The notes beneath the pieces are model-generated. The model ran no database searches, had not been told where the DNA came from, and saw nothing but the letters and a program-made list of their open reading frames with translations. A stretch of 64,000 nucleotides of DNA from NCBI GenBank assembly GCA_963782465.1, contig CAWAJR010000001.1, positions 558,001-622,000 of the forward strand. The letters are read 5' to 3'. This DNA comes from JAODBJ01 sp963782465. Lineage in GTDB: Bacteria; Actinomycetota; Acidimicrobiia; IMCC26256; PALSA-610. Positions 1 to 8,825 of this stretch are shown piece after piece. The position numbers and the translations under genes were made by a program. Positions within the stretch are counted from its first letter, which is position 1, and every line of letters begins with the position of its first letter.

Positions 1-1
1 G

Positions 2-1789
2 AGCGACGCGAGTTTCACGCCCGGTAGCGCGTTCTACGTGAAGTACCAGGCGAAGCTCGTCGGCCTCATCAACGAGTTCGTCGCGCTTCGGCGCGGCCAA
101 GCCGACTTCGCGCGGTTCCAGCAGGACGCGATCCGCGTCACCGGGATGCCGTTGAACGTCGAGAGCGCCGACGACTTGTTCGGGTTGCGCAAGGCGCGCG
201 CCGAGACGAACCTCGAGGCCGACGGGCTGTTGCTCTTCGCGCTCGCGGCGATCGTGGTCGGCGGAGTGCTCGTCGGGCAGGCGTTGGTGCGGTCGGTGAC
301 GGCCGGGGCGGCCGACCTCGCGGCCTGGCGTGCAATCGGTGCCGATGCCCGCGTCGCGGTGCCCGGCATGGCGCTGCCCGCGTCGGTCACCGCGGTGAGC
401 GCGGGCATCACGAGCATCGCGGTCGCGATCGCGCTGTCGTCGCGTTTCCCGATCGGTGTGGGCCGGCGCTACGACCTCGATGTCGGCTGGCACGCCGACT
501 GGGCCGTGCTGGGGGTCGCCGTCGCGGCGGCTGTCGTCGCGACGATGGCCAGCGCGTTCGTCGCCGCCGGGTGGCGGGTGCGACGGCAAGGTGAGGGGCG
601 ACCGCGCGCCTCGCGCCGCGGCGACTGGGTCGCGGGCGCCGGGCTGCCGCCGGCGATGGTGATCGGGAGCCGTCTCGCCGTCGAGCCGGGCCACGGTCGC
701 AACGCGGTGCCCGTGCGCTCCGCGTTGGTCGGCGCGATCGTCGGTGTGCTCGGCGTTGCCGGTTGCCTCACCTTCCGCGCCGGGATCGACGACGCGGTAC
801 ACCAGCCGCGGCGATCCGGCGTGGTGTGGGACTACGTCTACGCGTCGGGCGAGGGCGCGATCGCACCCCGGCCCCGGGCGGCGATGGTGCGCGACCACGG
901 CATCCAGGCGATCACCGAAGGTAAATGGGCCCGCGCGCTGCCCATCAACGGCGTCCCGACACCCGTGTTCGGCGTGTCGCCGGTGAAGGGATCGCTCGGG
1001 CTCGTCGTCCTCGAGGGGCACGCGCCCACCCGCGCCGACGAGATCGCGTTCGCGCCGACGACGATGACCGACCTGAAGCTTCACGTCGGCAGCGTCATCA
1101 AAGCGGGCGCGCCGCCCCGGTCGATGCGTGTCGTCGCCGAGGCGCTGCTCCCCGAGACGTCTCACACGAGTTACGACCAGAGCGGCTGGGTGACGGGCGC
1201 CGCGTTGCACCAACTCGCGCCCGCGCTGGAATCCGACTCGAACTCGTTCGAGGACTACTTCCTCGTGCGGTTCGCACCGCACGCGGCCGCAGGCGCGGTG
1301 GAGCGTCGCCTCGGTGCCCTCGCGACGGCGAACGACGGGTACGGCTACGCGGCGACCGTACCCACCACGGTGATCGATCTCGGCCAGATGCGAACCTTGC
1401 CGCTCGCCCTCGGCCTGTTCTTCGCGCTGCTCGCCGCCGCGACCGTTGCCCACGCCCTCGTCACAACCGTCCGGCGGCGCAACCGTGACCTCGCGGTATT
1501 GCGCTCGATGGGCTTCACCCGCCGCGAATCGCGCGTCGCGATCGCCTGGCAGGCGACGCTGCTCGCCCTCGCCGGCCTGGTCGTCGGGCTTCCGGTCGGG
1601 TTGAGTGCCGGCCGTTTCATCTGGCGCTGGCTGGCCGACAACTTCCCGATCGAGTACGTGGCGCCCGCCGCGGTCGTTGCGCTCCTGCTGATCGTCCCGG
1701 TCGCGATCGCGGTTGCCAACGCGCTGGCGGCCGGCCCGGCCCGGGCGGCGACCCGCATCGCGCCGGCCGAAGTGTTGCGGTCGGAGTGA
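2..1789 (+). CDS. FtsX-family ABC transporter permease (5' partial)
   Basis: The frame is open to the left edge, so the start lies upstream; about 595 residues are visible. The product looks like the C-terminal part of a large FtsX/MacB-type permease. It has a membrane segment near residue 70 followed by two more hydrophobic segments, then a second segment near residue 245 followed by an extracytoplasmic region of about 200 residues. The C-terminal FtsX domain contains three membrane helices and the typical cytoplasmic loop RRNRDLAVLRSMGFTRRE. Such permeases work with a LolD/MacB-like ATPase in lipid, lipoprotein or peptide export or envelope signalling. The ATPase partner is probably upstream of the window. 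The substrate cannot be told. Family is confident, role is inferred. Confidence 0.85.
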   Translation, partial: SDASFTPGSAFYVKYQAKLVGLINEFVALRRGQADFARFQQDAIRVTGMPLNVESADDLFGLRKARAETNLEADGLLLFALAAIVVGGVLVGQALVRSVTAGAADLAAWRAIGADARVAVPGMALPASVTAVSAGITSIAVAIALSSRFPIGVGRRYDLDVGWHADWAVLGVAVAAAVVATMASAFVAAGWRVRRQGEGRPRASRRGDWVAGAGLPPAMVIGSRLAVEPGHGRNAVPVRSALVGAIVGVLGVAGCLTFRAGIDDAVHQPRRSGVVWDYVYASGEGAIAPRPRAAMVRDHGIQAITEGKWARALPINGVPTPVFGVSPVKGSLGLVVLEGHAPTRADEIAFAPTTMTDLKLHVGSVIKAGAPPRSMRVVAEALLPETSHTSYDQSGWVTGAALHQLAPALESDSNSFEDYFLVRFAPHAAAGAVERRLGALATANDGYGYAATVPTTVIDLGQMRTLPLALGLFFALLAAATVAHALVTTVRRRNRDLAVLRSMGFTRRESRVAIAWQATLLALAGLVVGLPVGLSAGRFIWRWLADNFPIEYVAPAAVVALLLIVPVAIAVANALAAGPARAATRIAPAEVLRSE

Positions 1790-1868
1790 GGCGGCCCGGG
1801 GCCCCCGTGCGTCACATTTGGCGACTTGGTGCTCAACGGTCGGCCTCGCCCCGTCGATATCGCCGGGG

Positions 1869-2282
1869 ATGAACATCGCCAGCGCCTCGGCCGCACCGGC
1901 AACGAACCCGATCACGGCGTACTCGACCAACACCTTGCTCGCCCAGGTGCAGTCGTCCGCGTCGGTGACGAGCGCGCTGCTGTCGGGTGGCGCGGTGAGC
2001 AGCTCCACCGACTCGAGCCTCACCGACCTCATGTCGGCCGCAGTCGACTATTCGATGTACGCCGCGCCCGGGCTCATGCAGCACATGGTCCAGGCCGGGA
2101 TGATGAGCGGCGGGACGGCGGCCGCCGGACAGTCGACCGGCACGTCGAGCACCACCGCCGACGCTTCCACTGCCGCGTCGACCACGCCGGCACCGGCGGC
2201 GCCGCAGTTCGCGTTCAACCCGTTCGACAGCAGCTCGTGGTGGTCGTCGCCGACCGGCACCGGCGTCGACACGACGGCCTGA
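1869..2282 (+). CDS. hypothetical Ala/Ser/Thr-rich protein
   Basis: A 137-residue protein starting at ATG 1869 (the frame stays open upstream, but GGGG lies just before this ATG). It is rich in Ala, Ser and Thr, contains the stretch SAAVDYSMYAAPGLMQHMVQ near residue 60, and ends in a low-complexity segment with SSSWWSSPTG. There is no clear signal peptide or membrane helix. I do not recognise the family. Codon use is like its neighbours, and it fits exactly between the permease and the convergent oxygenase (stop codons 3 bases apart), which supports it being real. Confidence 0.5.
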   Translation: MNIASASAAPATNPITAYSTNTLLAQVQSSASVTSALLSGGAVSSSTDSSLTDLMSAAVDYSMYAAPGLMQHMVQAGMMSGGTAAAGQSTGTSSTTADASTAASTTPAPAAPQFAFNPFDSSSWWSSPTGTGVDTTA

Positions 2283-2285
2283 CCG

Positions 2286-3239
2286 CTACTCCATCGCGTC
2301 GCGCCACGGCGTGAGGTCGAGTGCCGGGTAGCGCAACGCGGTTTCGTCGAGCAGCGCGTTGTCCCAGATCGGGTGGCCGGGCTCGGGGAAACCGAACAAC
2401 GCGAGCTGCGCGGGAGTCGAGCCTTCGGCGAACGTGACCCAGTGCGGTGAGTTCGCCCGTGACTGCATCGAGTGGAACCCGATCCACTCGTGGTCCTTGT
2501 GTTTGTAACTCACGTTCAACAAGAACCGCGCACCGCCCGGTTCGGTGAGGTTGACCGCCCGATGGAACACGTCAGTGCGGTACGCGAGCACAGAACCGCG
2601 AACGCCGGCCGCCGGTTGTTCGGCTGCATACAGCTCAGGGTCCTGTTGCGGGAACACCAGCGGAACCGTCGTCGAACGATCGGCCGATTTGGTCGCGGGC
2701 ACGAGATGGGTGGGCGCGTTCCCCTCGAACACGTCGGAGAGGTACACGAACGTTTCGACGTGCCACCACGCTTCCGGCACGCGGCCGGGCAGCCACGAAT
2801 GGTTGCGGTCCGTGTGCATCGGCTGTTCGTAGTTGGTGAAGCCGCTGTACTTCGCGGTCACCTGCCCCTGGTAGATGCGCAGCTGGTCGGTATTCAGCGC
2901 GCGTTGCATGAAGTCGACGATCGATTCGTGGACCGTGAGCCGGTTCAGTTTCCCGCGGCCGGGGAATGGGAACTCGTGGCGCCAGCGATGCTGCTCGGGC
3001 CGGAACCCGGGCCCGGTCGCGGGCCACACGTACTCGTCGCGCGGTTCCGGCGGGACGCCGATCCAACGCTTCGTCACTCCGGCGGGGTCGGCGTGGTACT
3101 CGGCCGCCGACGGGAACACGCCCTCGAGGTCGCGCGCGGCTTCGTCGATCTCGTCGGTGCCGATCAGCCCGTCGAGCAGCACCCACCCCTCGGTGCGCCA
3201 CTGCTCGACCTCGTCGGCGCTCGCCAGTCGCGGGCTCAT
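2286..3239 (-). CDS. phytanoyl-CoA dioxygenase (PhyH) family oxygenase
   Basis: A 317-residue protein of the Fe(II)/2-oxoglutarate-dependent PhyH family. The metal triad is visible: HTD in QPMHTDRNHS near residue 141 and a distal His in DVFHRAVNL near residue 225, followed by an Arg (GGARFLLNVSY) suited to 2-oxoglutarate binding. These enzymes hydroxylate acyl-CoAs or other small hydrophobic substrates in the cytoplasm. It is followed 41 bases later on the other side by a short-chain dehydrogenase on the same strand, which could oxidise the hydroxyl formed. The substrate is unknown. A second PhyH/SDR pair lies at 52359-53921, but the two oxygenases differ in length and sequence. Confidence 0.88.
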   Translation of the reverse strand: MSPRLASADEVEQWRTEGWVLLDGLIGTDEIDEAARDLEGVFPSAAEYHADPAGVTKRWIGVPPEPRDEYVWPATGPGFRPEQHRWRHEFPFPGRGKLNRLTVHESIVDFMQRALNTDQLRIYQGQVTAKYSGFTNYEQPMHTDRNHSWLPGRVPEAWWHVETFVYLSDVFEGNAPTHLVPATKSADRSTTVPLVFPQQDPELYAAEQPAAGVRGSVLAYRTDVFHRAVNLTEPGGARFLLNVSYKHKDHEWIGFHSMQSRANSPHWVTFAEGSTPAQLALFGFPEPGHPIWDNALLDETALRYPALDLTPWRDAME

Positions 3240-3280
3240 CGTCGCTGCCGCCTCCGCAGTCTTCTCGTGAACCGGCCGGC

Positions 3281-4090
3281 TCAGCCGGGGAGCGCGACGT
3301 CGAGCTGGCCCGTGACCATCGCCCCGAGGAAACCGCCGTCGGTGTGCAGTGCCTCACCGGAGATGTACGAGCTGCGCGGGCTGTTGAGGAACACGAGCGG
3401 CCACGCCTGCTCTTCGGCAGTCGAGCGGCGACCCGAAGGGCCGATGAACGCGTCGATCAGGTCCTTGCCGTTCTGTTCCTCGAACGCGGGCATCATTGCG
3501 GTGTCGGTCGGCCCGGGGTTCGTGGAGTTGAGACGAATGCCCTCGGGCATCAACGACGACGCGCGCCACGCGACCCACGCGTTGACGAATTGTTTCGACG
3601 GCGCGTAGCCACTCAGGATCTGCTGCGGGTTCGCCTCGCACCATGCCTTGGCGGCGTCGAAACCGTCGGTGGTCACGAGCGGCATCAGGCCTTCGATGTT
3701 CTGCTCCCATCCGAGCCCGGCGTTCGACGAGACGCAGGCGGCGGCGGAGCCGGCAGGCATCTTCGGGACGAGCGACTCGATGAGGTGGCGCGCGCCGACG
3801 AAGTTCACGAGCATCGTGTCGAGATCGGAGAACGGCGGTCCGGGCAAGCCCGCGACGCTGAAGATCGCGTGCACGGGCGCGTCGATCCCGGCGACGGCCG
3901 CGTCGATCGAAGCGCGGTCGCGCAGGTCGACGGTGACGAAGGTCTGCACCGCCACGTCGGTCGGCTTCACGTCGAGGCCGATCACCTCGGCGCCCAGGTC
4001 GACCAGGATGCGCGCCGTGGCCGCCCCCATGCCCGACGCGCAACCGGTGACGACCACGCGCTTGCCCGCGTACTGCAGGACGTCTTCCAT
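3281..4090 (-). CDS. short-chain dehydrogenase/reductase (SDR)
   Basis: A 269-residue classical SDR read from ATG 4090; the frame is open further upstream, but this Met directly precedes the Rossmann domain. The cofactor motif is TGCASGMG near residue 15, with Asp in GLDVKP favouring NAD(H). The catalytic pair is in YAPSKQF, and the product loop is NPGPTDTAM. The layout resembles 3-alpha-hydroxysteroid or coniferyl-alcohol dehydrogenases, which oxidise secondary or benzylic alcohols. It lies directly upstream of the PhyH oxygenase on the same strand, so the two are probably one transcription unit for oxidation of a hydrophobic substrate. Substrate identity is inference. Confidence 0.88.
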   Translation of the reverse strand: MEDVLQYAGKRVVVTGCASGMGAATARILVDLGAEVIGLDVKPTDVAVQTFVTVDLRDRASIDAAVAGIDAPVHAIFSVAGLPGPPFSDLDTMLVNFVGARHLIESLVPKMPAGSAAACVSSNAGLGWEQNIEGLMPLVTTDGFDAAKAWCEANPQQILSGYAPSKQFVNAWVAWRASSLMPEGIRLNSTNPGPTDTAMMPAFEEQNGKDLIDAFIGPSGRRSTAEEQAWPLVFLNSPRSSYISGEALHTDGGFLGAMVTGQLDVALPG

Positions 4091-4176
4091 TGTTGATCCC
4101 GTGCCCTTTCGTGGCGTGCCGCGCTGCAGTCGACCAGCTGGCAGCGCCGGCGCGCAATCCCGAGCGTGCCCGCCGG

Positions 4177-4623
4177 TCAGCCGTTCGCCACCACGGGCGC
4201 GGGTGGGGCGCCGGCGGCCCGCAGCGAACCGACGAGGCCGGCCGGCACCGGCACCTTCCACGACTGCTGCTGGAGCTGGGCGCGCGTGAACTGCTGGTCG
4301 GCGTGCAGGCCGTTCGCGACGAAACGGAACGTCCAACCGGGGCCGATGTCGTAGACGTCGAGGAACCCGGTCGAGGTGCGGTTCACGGCGGTGCCGAGTT
4401 GCAGCCAGCCGTCTTGGCCGGGAGCGGCGACTTCGACCTCGATCGCGAACTCGCTCGAGTTCCTCACGTCGATACGGCCGACGAAGGAATGGCCCCGCAC
4501 GTGCGGGGCGACGATCAGCATGCCGACGACGAACAGGGTGGCGGGCACCGCCCACCAGGCGGCGATCTCGATTCGAGGTGATCGACGATGGGGCGAAACC
4601 TCGACCGGAGTGGATGAGCTCAT
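4177..4623 (-). CDS. hypothetical membrane-anchored protein
   Basis: A 148-residue protein from ATG 4623. A short basic N-terminus (PHRRSPRIE) is followed by one membrane helix at about residues 22-44, so the remaining 100 residues should face outside. The exported part is beta-rich and contains RIDVRNSSEFAIEVEVAAP and GWTFRFVANG, as in small Ig-like or immunoglobulin-fold adaptor proteins. No catalytic motif is visible and I do not recognise the family. It is one of several exported small proteins between 4177 and 6526. Confidence 0.6.
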   Translation of the reverse strand: MSSSTPVEVSPHRRSPRIEIAAWWAVPATLFVVGMLIVAPHVRGHSFVGRIDVRNSSEFAIEVEVAAPGQDGWLQLGTAVNRTSTGFLDVYDIGPGWTFRFVANGLHADQQFTRAQLQQQSWKVPVPAGLVGSLRAAGAPPAPVVANG

Positions 4624-4680
4624 GATGACTCCCGTCCGCGCGCGAACGCGCGTGCCGTGAAGCGGGTAGGAACGGCGGCG

Positions 4681-5061
4681 TCAGATCGTGACGGGAGGGC
4701 CGCGGCGGAGTATCGCGAACTGGTCGGTGCCGTGGCGCGCCCGCGCGCCCGACCGGCGCGCGGCGCGGCGCCTACCGGGGTCGATCGCGTGGGGCGGCAC
4801 GACGAACCCCATGCCGCCCCAGACGCGACCCGCGTGCGCGACCACCTCGTCGACCTTCGTCCCCGCGACGAACTTCACGTCGGCCGCATCGGCGACGACG
4901 ACGACGGGGCCCGGTGTCGCGAGCGTCGTTCGTCGCCCGCCGGAACCGTGGGACGGCGCGGCGGCGCCGGCGCCGGACGCCACCACGAAGGTGGACAGCG
5001 CGACGACCAGGACCAAACCCAACGTCGGCCCGAGACGGCTTCGACCGGAGATCAACGGCAT
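4681..5061 (-). CDS. hypothetical secreted protein
   Basis: A 126-residue protein read from ATG 5061. The N-terminus is a good Sec signal peptide: SGRSRLGPTLGLVLVVALS, then an Ala-rich cleavage region (VASGAGAAAPS). The mature part has PGPVVVVADAADVKFVAGT and a basic C-terminal tail. The same frame stays open upstream to 5871, but that stretch is antisense to the yceI-like gene and has no protein-like composition, so it was excluded. The function is not recognisable. Confidence 0.5.
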   Translation of the reverse strand: MPLISGRSRLGPTLGLVLVVALSTFVVASGAGAAAPSHGSGGRRTTLATPGPVVVVADAADVKFVAGTKVDEVVAHAGRVWGGMGFVVPPHAIDPGRRRAARRSGARARHGTDQFAILRRGPPVTI

Positions 5062-5211
5062 CGAGGCTAGCGGTGAGCGCTCGCGATCACTCCGGCCGTC
5101 GAACCGTTGCGGGTCGTGGCTCGTAGTCCACGTGGCTACCGAAGTGGATCGTGCGGTTGTGGGCCGCACCCTCGGGGTTCGCCACCCCGGCTGTTGGAGA
5201 GGATGTCGCGC

Positions 5212-5922
5212 ATGTCGGCCCGCCGGATCTCGTTGTGGAAATTGGTCGCGGGGACGGCCGCCGTCATGATTGCCGTCGCCGCGTTCGGGGTGTGGTACCT
5301 CGTCATCCGTGACGACGCGCCGCCGGCGGCCTCGTTGCCGGCGCGGCCGATCGTCGCCGCGACGACCGGGCCCGATGGCCAGTGGGCCGTCGAGCCGGCG
5401 ACGAGCACGTTTGCCGGCTACCGGATCAAGGAACACTTCGGGTCGCTCGACCACACCGCCGTCGTGCGCACGCCGTCGGTCACCGGTGGGCTCACCCTGT
5501 CGGGCACGACGGTCAGCGGCGTCACCGTCACCGCCGACCTGACCCGGGCCGAGAGCAAGGACAGCCAGCCGCCGGGTGTGTTCCCGGTGTCGAACCGGGT
5601 ACGCACGATGCAGACCCAGGGCCTCGAGACGAACCGGTTCCCGACGGCGAAGTTCGTGCTCGGTGCGCCGATCACGCTGTCGGGCGCGCCCAAGGCGGGA
5701 GCGACGGTCACGAGCAACGCGTCGGGACGGTTCACGTTGCACGGCATGACCAAGACCGTGACCGTGCCGATCAAGGCGCGGTGGAACGGCGACGTCATCG
5801 ACGTGACCGGCTCCTTGCCGATCAGCCTCGCCGACTACGGGATCTCCAAACCGCAGGTGGGTTTCGTGCACGTCGACGGCAACGGGACGATGGAGTTCGA
5901 ACTCACCTTCGCAAAGCAGTGA
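5212..5922 (+). CDS. YceI-family lipid-binding protein, membrane-anchored
   Basis: A 236-residue protein. Start ATG 5212 is preferred because GGAGAGG at 5195-5201 sits 10 bases upstream; the ATG at 5203 would touch that site. A membrane helix at residues 10-32 (KLVAGTAAVMIAVAAFGVWY) anchors the protein. The YceI lipocalin-like barrel follows: WAVEPATSTFAGYRIKE, VTADLTRAESKDS, a Phe/Pro-rich core and LHGMTKTVTVPIKA, ending VDGNGTMEFELTF. YceI proteins bind polyisoprenoid chains, and many respond to stress or acid. It is convergent with the gene at 5957. The ligand is not predictable. Confidence 0.88.
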   Translation: MSARRISLWKLVAGTAAVMIAVAAFGVWYLVIRDDAPPAASLPARPIVAATTGPDGQWAVEPATSTFAGYRIKEHFGSLDHTAVVRTPSVTGGLTLSGTTVSGVTVTADLTRAESKDSQPPGVFPVSNRVRTMQTQGLETNRFPTAKFVLGAPITLSGAPKAGATVTSNASGRFTLHGMTKTVTVPIKARWNGDVIDVTGSLPISLADYGISKPQVGFVHVDGNGTMEFELTFAKQ

Positions 5923-5956
5923 TGCGGCGCCTCACCGCGGCGTTCGGCGCGCCGGC

Positions 5957-6526
5957 TCACGACAAGACGTTGACCGCGAGCCCGGTGCCGAGCGAGTCGA
6001 GCAACTGCGCCGGATCGGTGCCGACTTGGGTGGCGATGGCCTGCAGGCTGGATCCGCCCTCGAGTTTTGCGAGCAGATCGGCCGGCGACATCTGAAGCTG
6101 GTTCGCGATCGACGTGAGCATCTGCTGCGCGTTGGCCTGGAAGTCGACGCCGCTGACATCGGTCGCCTGCCCGCGATCGCCGCCCGGTGATCCGGGGCCG
6201 CCCACGCCGCCCTTGTGGTCGACGATGTGGTTCACGATGTTGTCGAGGTGTGCCGCGAAGCCGGTCGAACTCGTGCTCAAGACGCTGCTCGGCGCGTTCG
6301 CCTTCATCGACGTTTCGAGGGTCGACACGAGGTCGGCGCGCGACACGCCCTTCGACTGCGCGAGGTCGGCGAGGCTCTGCCCACCCTGCATCGCGGTTTT
6401 CAGGTCGGCGCTCGACATGCCGAGGAGGTTGGCCACCGACTGCATGTCCTTGTCGAAGCCGGGGCGTTGCGCCGGGGGCTGCCACTGCACCTGTGCGTCG
6501 GTCGCGGAAGAAATGGCCATGCTCAT
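5957..6526 (-). CDS. hypothetical protein with two helical ADL/SLADLA repeats
   Basis: A 189-residue protein from ATG 6526 that carries two copies of a roughly 35-residue helical motif. One is near residue 35 (LLGMSSADLKTAMQGGQSLA, then DLAQSKGVSRADLV) and one is near residue 145 (QMSPADLLAKLEGGSSLQAI, then ATQVGTDPAQLL). The pattern L-x-x-G-x-S-L-x-x-I/L-A-x-x-x-G-V/T is common in repeat proteins of Gram-positive bacteria and often binds other proteins. A Gly-rich linker (GGVGGPGSPGGDRG) separates the copies. No signal peptide is evident. The function is unknown. It is the last gene before the histidine kinase on this strand, 114 bases away. Confidence 0.65.
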   Translation of the reverse strand: MSMAISSATDAQVQWQPPAQRPGFDKDMQSVANLLGMSSADLKTAMQGGQSLADLAQSKGVSRADLVSTLETSMKANAPSSVLSTSSTGFAAHLDNIVNHIVDHKGGVGGPGSPGGDRGQATDVSGVDFQANAQQMLTSIANQLQMSPADLLAKLEGGSSLQAIATQVGTDPAQLLDSLGTGLAVNVLS

Positions 6527-6640
6527 TCGAGACGCTCCTTGTAGCTGGTTCCTTCCGTCCCCATCGACTGGCCGGCGCGTCGGCGCAGCCGGCGCGCGGC
6601 ATTCCCAGCAACCTTCCAGGAGCCGCTCGCGGCCCCTCGC

Positions 6641-8053
6641 TCAGCCCGTGGCGGGAGGCCGGGCAGGCGCGGCGGGGAGGAGAACGCGGATGGTGGTGCC
6701 TTGTTGGGGCGCGGTGCGGAGCATCACCCGGCCGCCGTGCGCGGCGACGACTGATTGCACGATGGAGAGGCCGAGGCCGCTGCCACCCTGGGGACGGCCC
6801 CGCGACTCGTCGCCGCGCACGAACCGGCCGAAGGCCCGGGTCGCGAGTTCGGGGGGCATGCCCGGGCCACCATCGTGCACCTCGACGACGCACGACCCGT
6901 TTTCGCGGTAGGCGCTCACCTTCACCGGCGCCGACGGCGGGGTGTGCACGAGGGCGTTCGTGAGCAGCGCGCCGAACACCTGGCGCAGCCGGTTCTCGTC
7001 GCCGTCGGTGACGAGGTCGTCGTGCAGGTCGACGTCGATCTCGCGAACGGGTTGCACGGCGGCCGCGTCGTCGGTCGCATCGCGCAACAGCTCGGCAAGG
7101 TCGACGGGAGCGTGTTCGAGCGGCCGGCCTTCGTCGAGCCGGGCGAGCAGCAGCATGTCTTCGACGAGTGCGTTCATGCGAGCTGCTTCCTGGCCGACAC
7201 GTCGCATGGCGTCGTCGAGCGCGCCGGGCTCGTCGAGACCGCGCCGGTGGTACAGCTCGGTGTAGCCGCGGATACTGGTGAGCGGTGTGCGCAGCTCGTG
7301 GCTCGCGTCCGACACGAACCGCCGCAGCCGATCTTCCGAGGCTTGACGCTCGTCGAGCATCAGGTTGAACGCGGTGCCGAGCCGTTCCACCTCGGTGTGG
7401 GGTGGGAGGTTCTCGACCCGGCGGTCGAGCTCACCGGCGGTGATCGCGTCGGCCGCGCTGGTCATCTGCCGGATCGGGCGCAACCCGAGGCGCAGCACCC
7501 ACCACCAGACGAGCACGAGGATGCCGAGGGTGAGCGCGGCGGCGATGATCATCACGACGAGGAGACGCCTGGTCGCGGCCGCGACATGGTCGAGGGGCAA
7601 CCCGATCGCGAGGTAGCCATCGGGGGCACGCAAGACGCTGACCCGGTACGACGTGCCACTTCCGCGCGACGAAACCGTGATCGGGCCGTTGCCGACCAAG
7701 GGTGCGAGATCACGCCCCCGAAGGTCGGGCGCACCGAACCGGTGCAGACCGGGCGCGGCGACCGCGGTCACGGCGCCGTTCGGTGTGACGACCGCGACGT
7801 ACAACTCGAACAGGTCGCTCGGGACGCCGCTCGATACCGGAGCGCCCGGTCCTGGTTGCCCCGGCGACGTTTCGCCGCCCTGCAGGAGCGCGCCACGCGC
7901 CAGCGCGAAGGCCGCGGGCCGGGCCGTCGACAGTTGCCGGTCGACTTGGTCGACGAGGTAGCGCCGCTGCAACACAATGACCGCGGCACCGGCACTCGTG
8001 ATCGCAACGCCCAGTACGACGAGTGCCACGAGCAGCCGGGCGCGCAGGGTCAT
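6641..8053 (-). CDS. sensor histidine kinase (HAMP, HisKA, HATPase)
   Basis: A 470-residue membrane histidine kinase. TM1 is at residues 8-28, an extracytoplasmic sensor region at 30-162, TM2 at 164-188, HAMP at about 189-243 and the dimerisation domain after that, with the phosphoacceptor His at residue 252 in SDASHELRTPLTS. The ATPase domain has an N-box around LTNALVHTPPSAP, a G1 box GGPGMPPE and a G2 box GGSGLGLSIV. It resembles the MprB/TrcS/PhoR class. It overlaps the upstream response regulator by 4 bases, so they are translationally coupled and form a two-component pair. The signal is unknown. The divergent MacAB operon is a likely target. Confidence 0.94.
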   Translation of the reverse strand: MTLRARLLVALVVLGVAITSAGAAVIVLQRRYLVDQVDRQLSTARPAAFALARGALLQGGETSPGQPGPGAPVSSGVPSDLFELYVAVVTPNGAVTAVAAPGLHRFGAPDLRGRDLAPLVGNGPITVSSRGSGTSYRVSVLRAPDGYLAIGLPLDHVAAATRRLLVVMIIAAALTLGILVLVWWWVLRLGLRPIRQMTSAADAITAGELDRRVENLPPHTEVERLGTAFNLMLDERQASEDRLRRFVSDASHELRTPLTSIRGYTELYHRRGLDEPGALDDAMRRVGQEAARMNALVEDMLLLARLDEGRPLEHAPVDLAELLRDATDDAAAVQPVREIDVDLHDDLVTDGDENRLRQVFGALLTNALVHTPPSAPVKVSAYRENGSCVVEVHDGGPGMPPELATRAFGRFVRGDESRGRPQGGSGLGLSIVQSVVAAHGGRVMLRTAPQQGTTIRVLLPAAPARPPATG

Positions 8054-8772
8054 GACGGTTTGGACGTATCGCGGATCGTGTAGCCGACCCCGCGCAGGGT
8101 CTGGATGAGACGCGGTTCGACATCGTCGACCTTGCGCCGGAGATAGCTGATGTAGGTCTCCACCGCCGAGCCGTCACCGCCGAAGTCGTAGTTCCAGACG
8201 TGATCGAGGATCTGCGCCTTGCTCAGCACCTGGCCCACGTTGAGCAGCAGGTACCGCAACAGCTTGTACTCCGTCGGCGAGACGTGGATGTCGCGCCCGC
8301 CGCGGGTGACGAGATGCCGCTCGTCGTCGAGTTCGAGGTCGGCGCAGCGCAGCACGGTGTCTCGATCGGCGAAACCGGTCCGGCGGAGGACGGTGCGTAC
8401 GCGCGCGAGCAACTCTTCGAGCGCGAACGGTTTCACGACGTAGTCGTCGGCGCCGATGGTGAGGCCGCGTACCCGGTCGTCGGTCGCGTCGCGCGCGGTG
8501 AGGAAGATCACGGGCATGTGCTCACCCGCGGCGCGCAGTCGTTGGAGCAACGTGAACCCGTCGACGTCGGGGAGCATGACATCGAGCACGACGAGGTCGG
8601 GCGCGAACGACCGCACCGCGTTCATGGTGTCCTGCCCCGACGCGGCGCTGTGGGTCGCGTACCCGTCGAGACGGAGCGCGGAGCACACGAGGAACGAGAT
8701 GTTGTCCTCGTCGTCGACGACGAGGATGCGCGGCGCGCGATCACGCACCTGTTTGTCGGCGGGCGCCAGCAT
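8050..8772 (-). CDS. OmpR/PhoP-family response regulator
   Basis: A 240-residue regulator. The receiver has the acidic pair VVDDEDN, the phosphoacceptor Asp at residue 64 in VVLDVMLPDVDG, the conserved Thr/Ser in IFLTARD and Lys in YVVKPFALEELLAR. The C-terminal winged-helix DNA-binding domain carries SPTEYKLLRYLLLNVGQVLS and the wing VETYISYLRRKVD. It is read before the histidine kinase (4-base overlap) and after the DUF5666-like gene (8826). OmpR-family proteins bind direct repeats with about 11-bp period; a fitting site lies at 9890-9907 between the two divergent operons. Confidence 0.95.
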   Translation of the reverse strand: MLAPADKQVRDRAPRILVVDDEDNISFLVCSALRLDGYATHSAASGQDTMNAVRSFAPDLVVLDVMLPDVDGFTLLQRLRAAGEHMPVIFLTARDATDDRVRGLTIGADDYVVKPFALEELLARVRTVLRRTGFADRDTVLRCADLELDDERHLVTRGGRDIHVSPTEYKLLRYLLLNVGQVLSKAQILDHVWNYDFGGDGSAVETYISYLRRKVDDVEPRLIQTLRGVGYTIRDTSKPS

Positions 8773-8825
8773 GAGCCTCTCTTCCGCGTCGGTGTTGCCG
8801 TTGGGCCCGCTCGCGGGGACGGGGA

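Noticed and set aside
4681..5871. Long minus-strand open frame covering the yceI-like gene
   Set aside because: Only the last part, from ATG 5061, has a signal peptide and normal composition; the rest is Arg/Gly/His-rich and antisense to a gene with clear family motifs.
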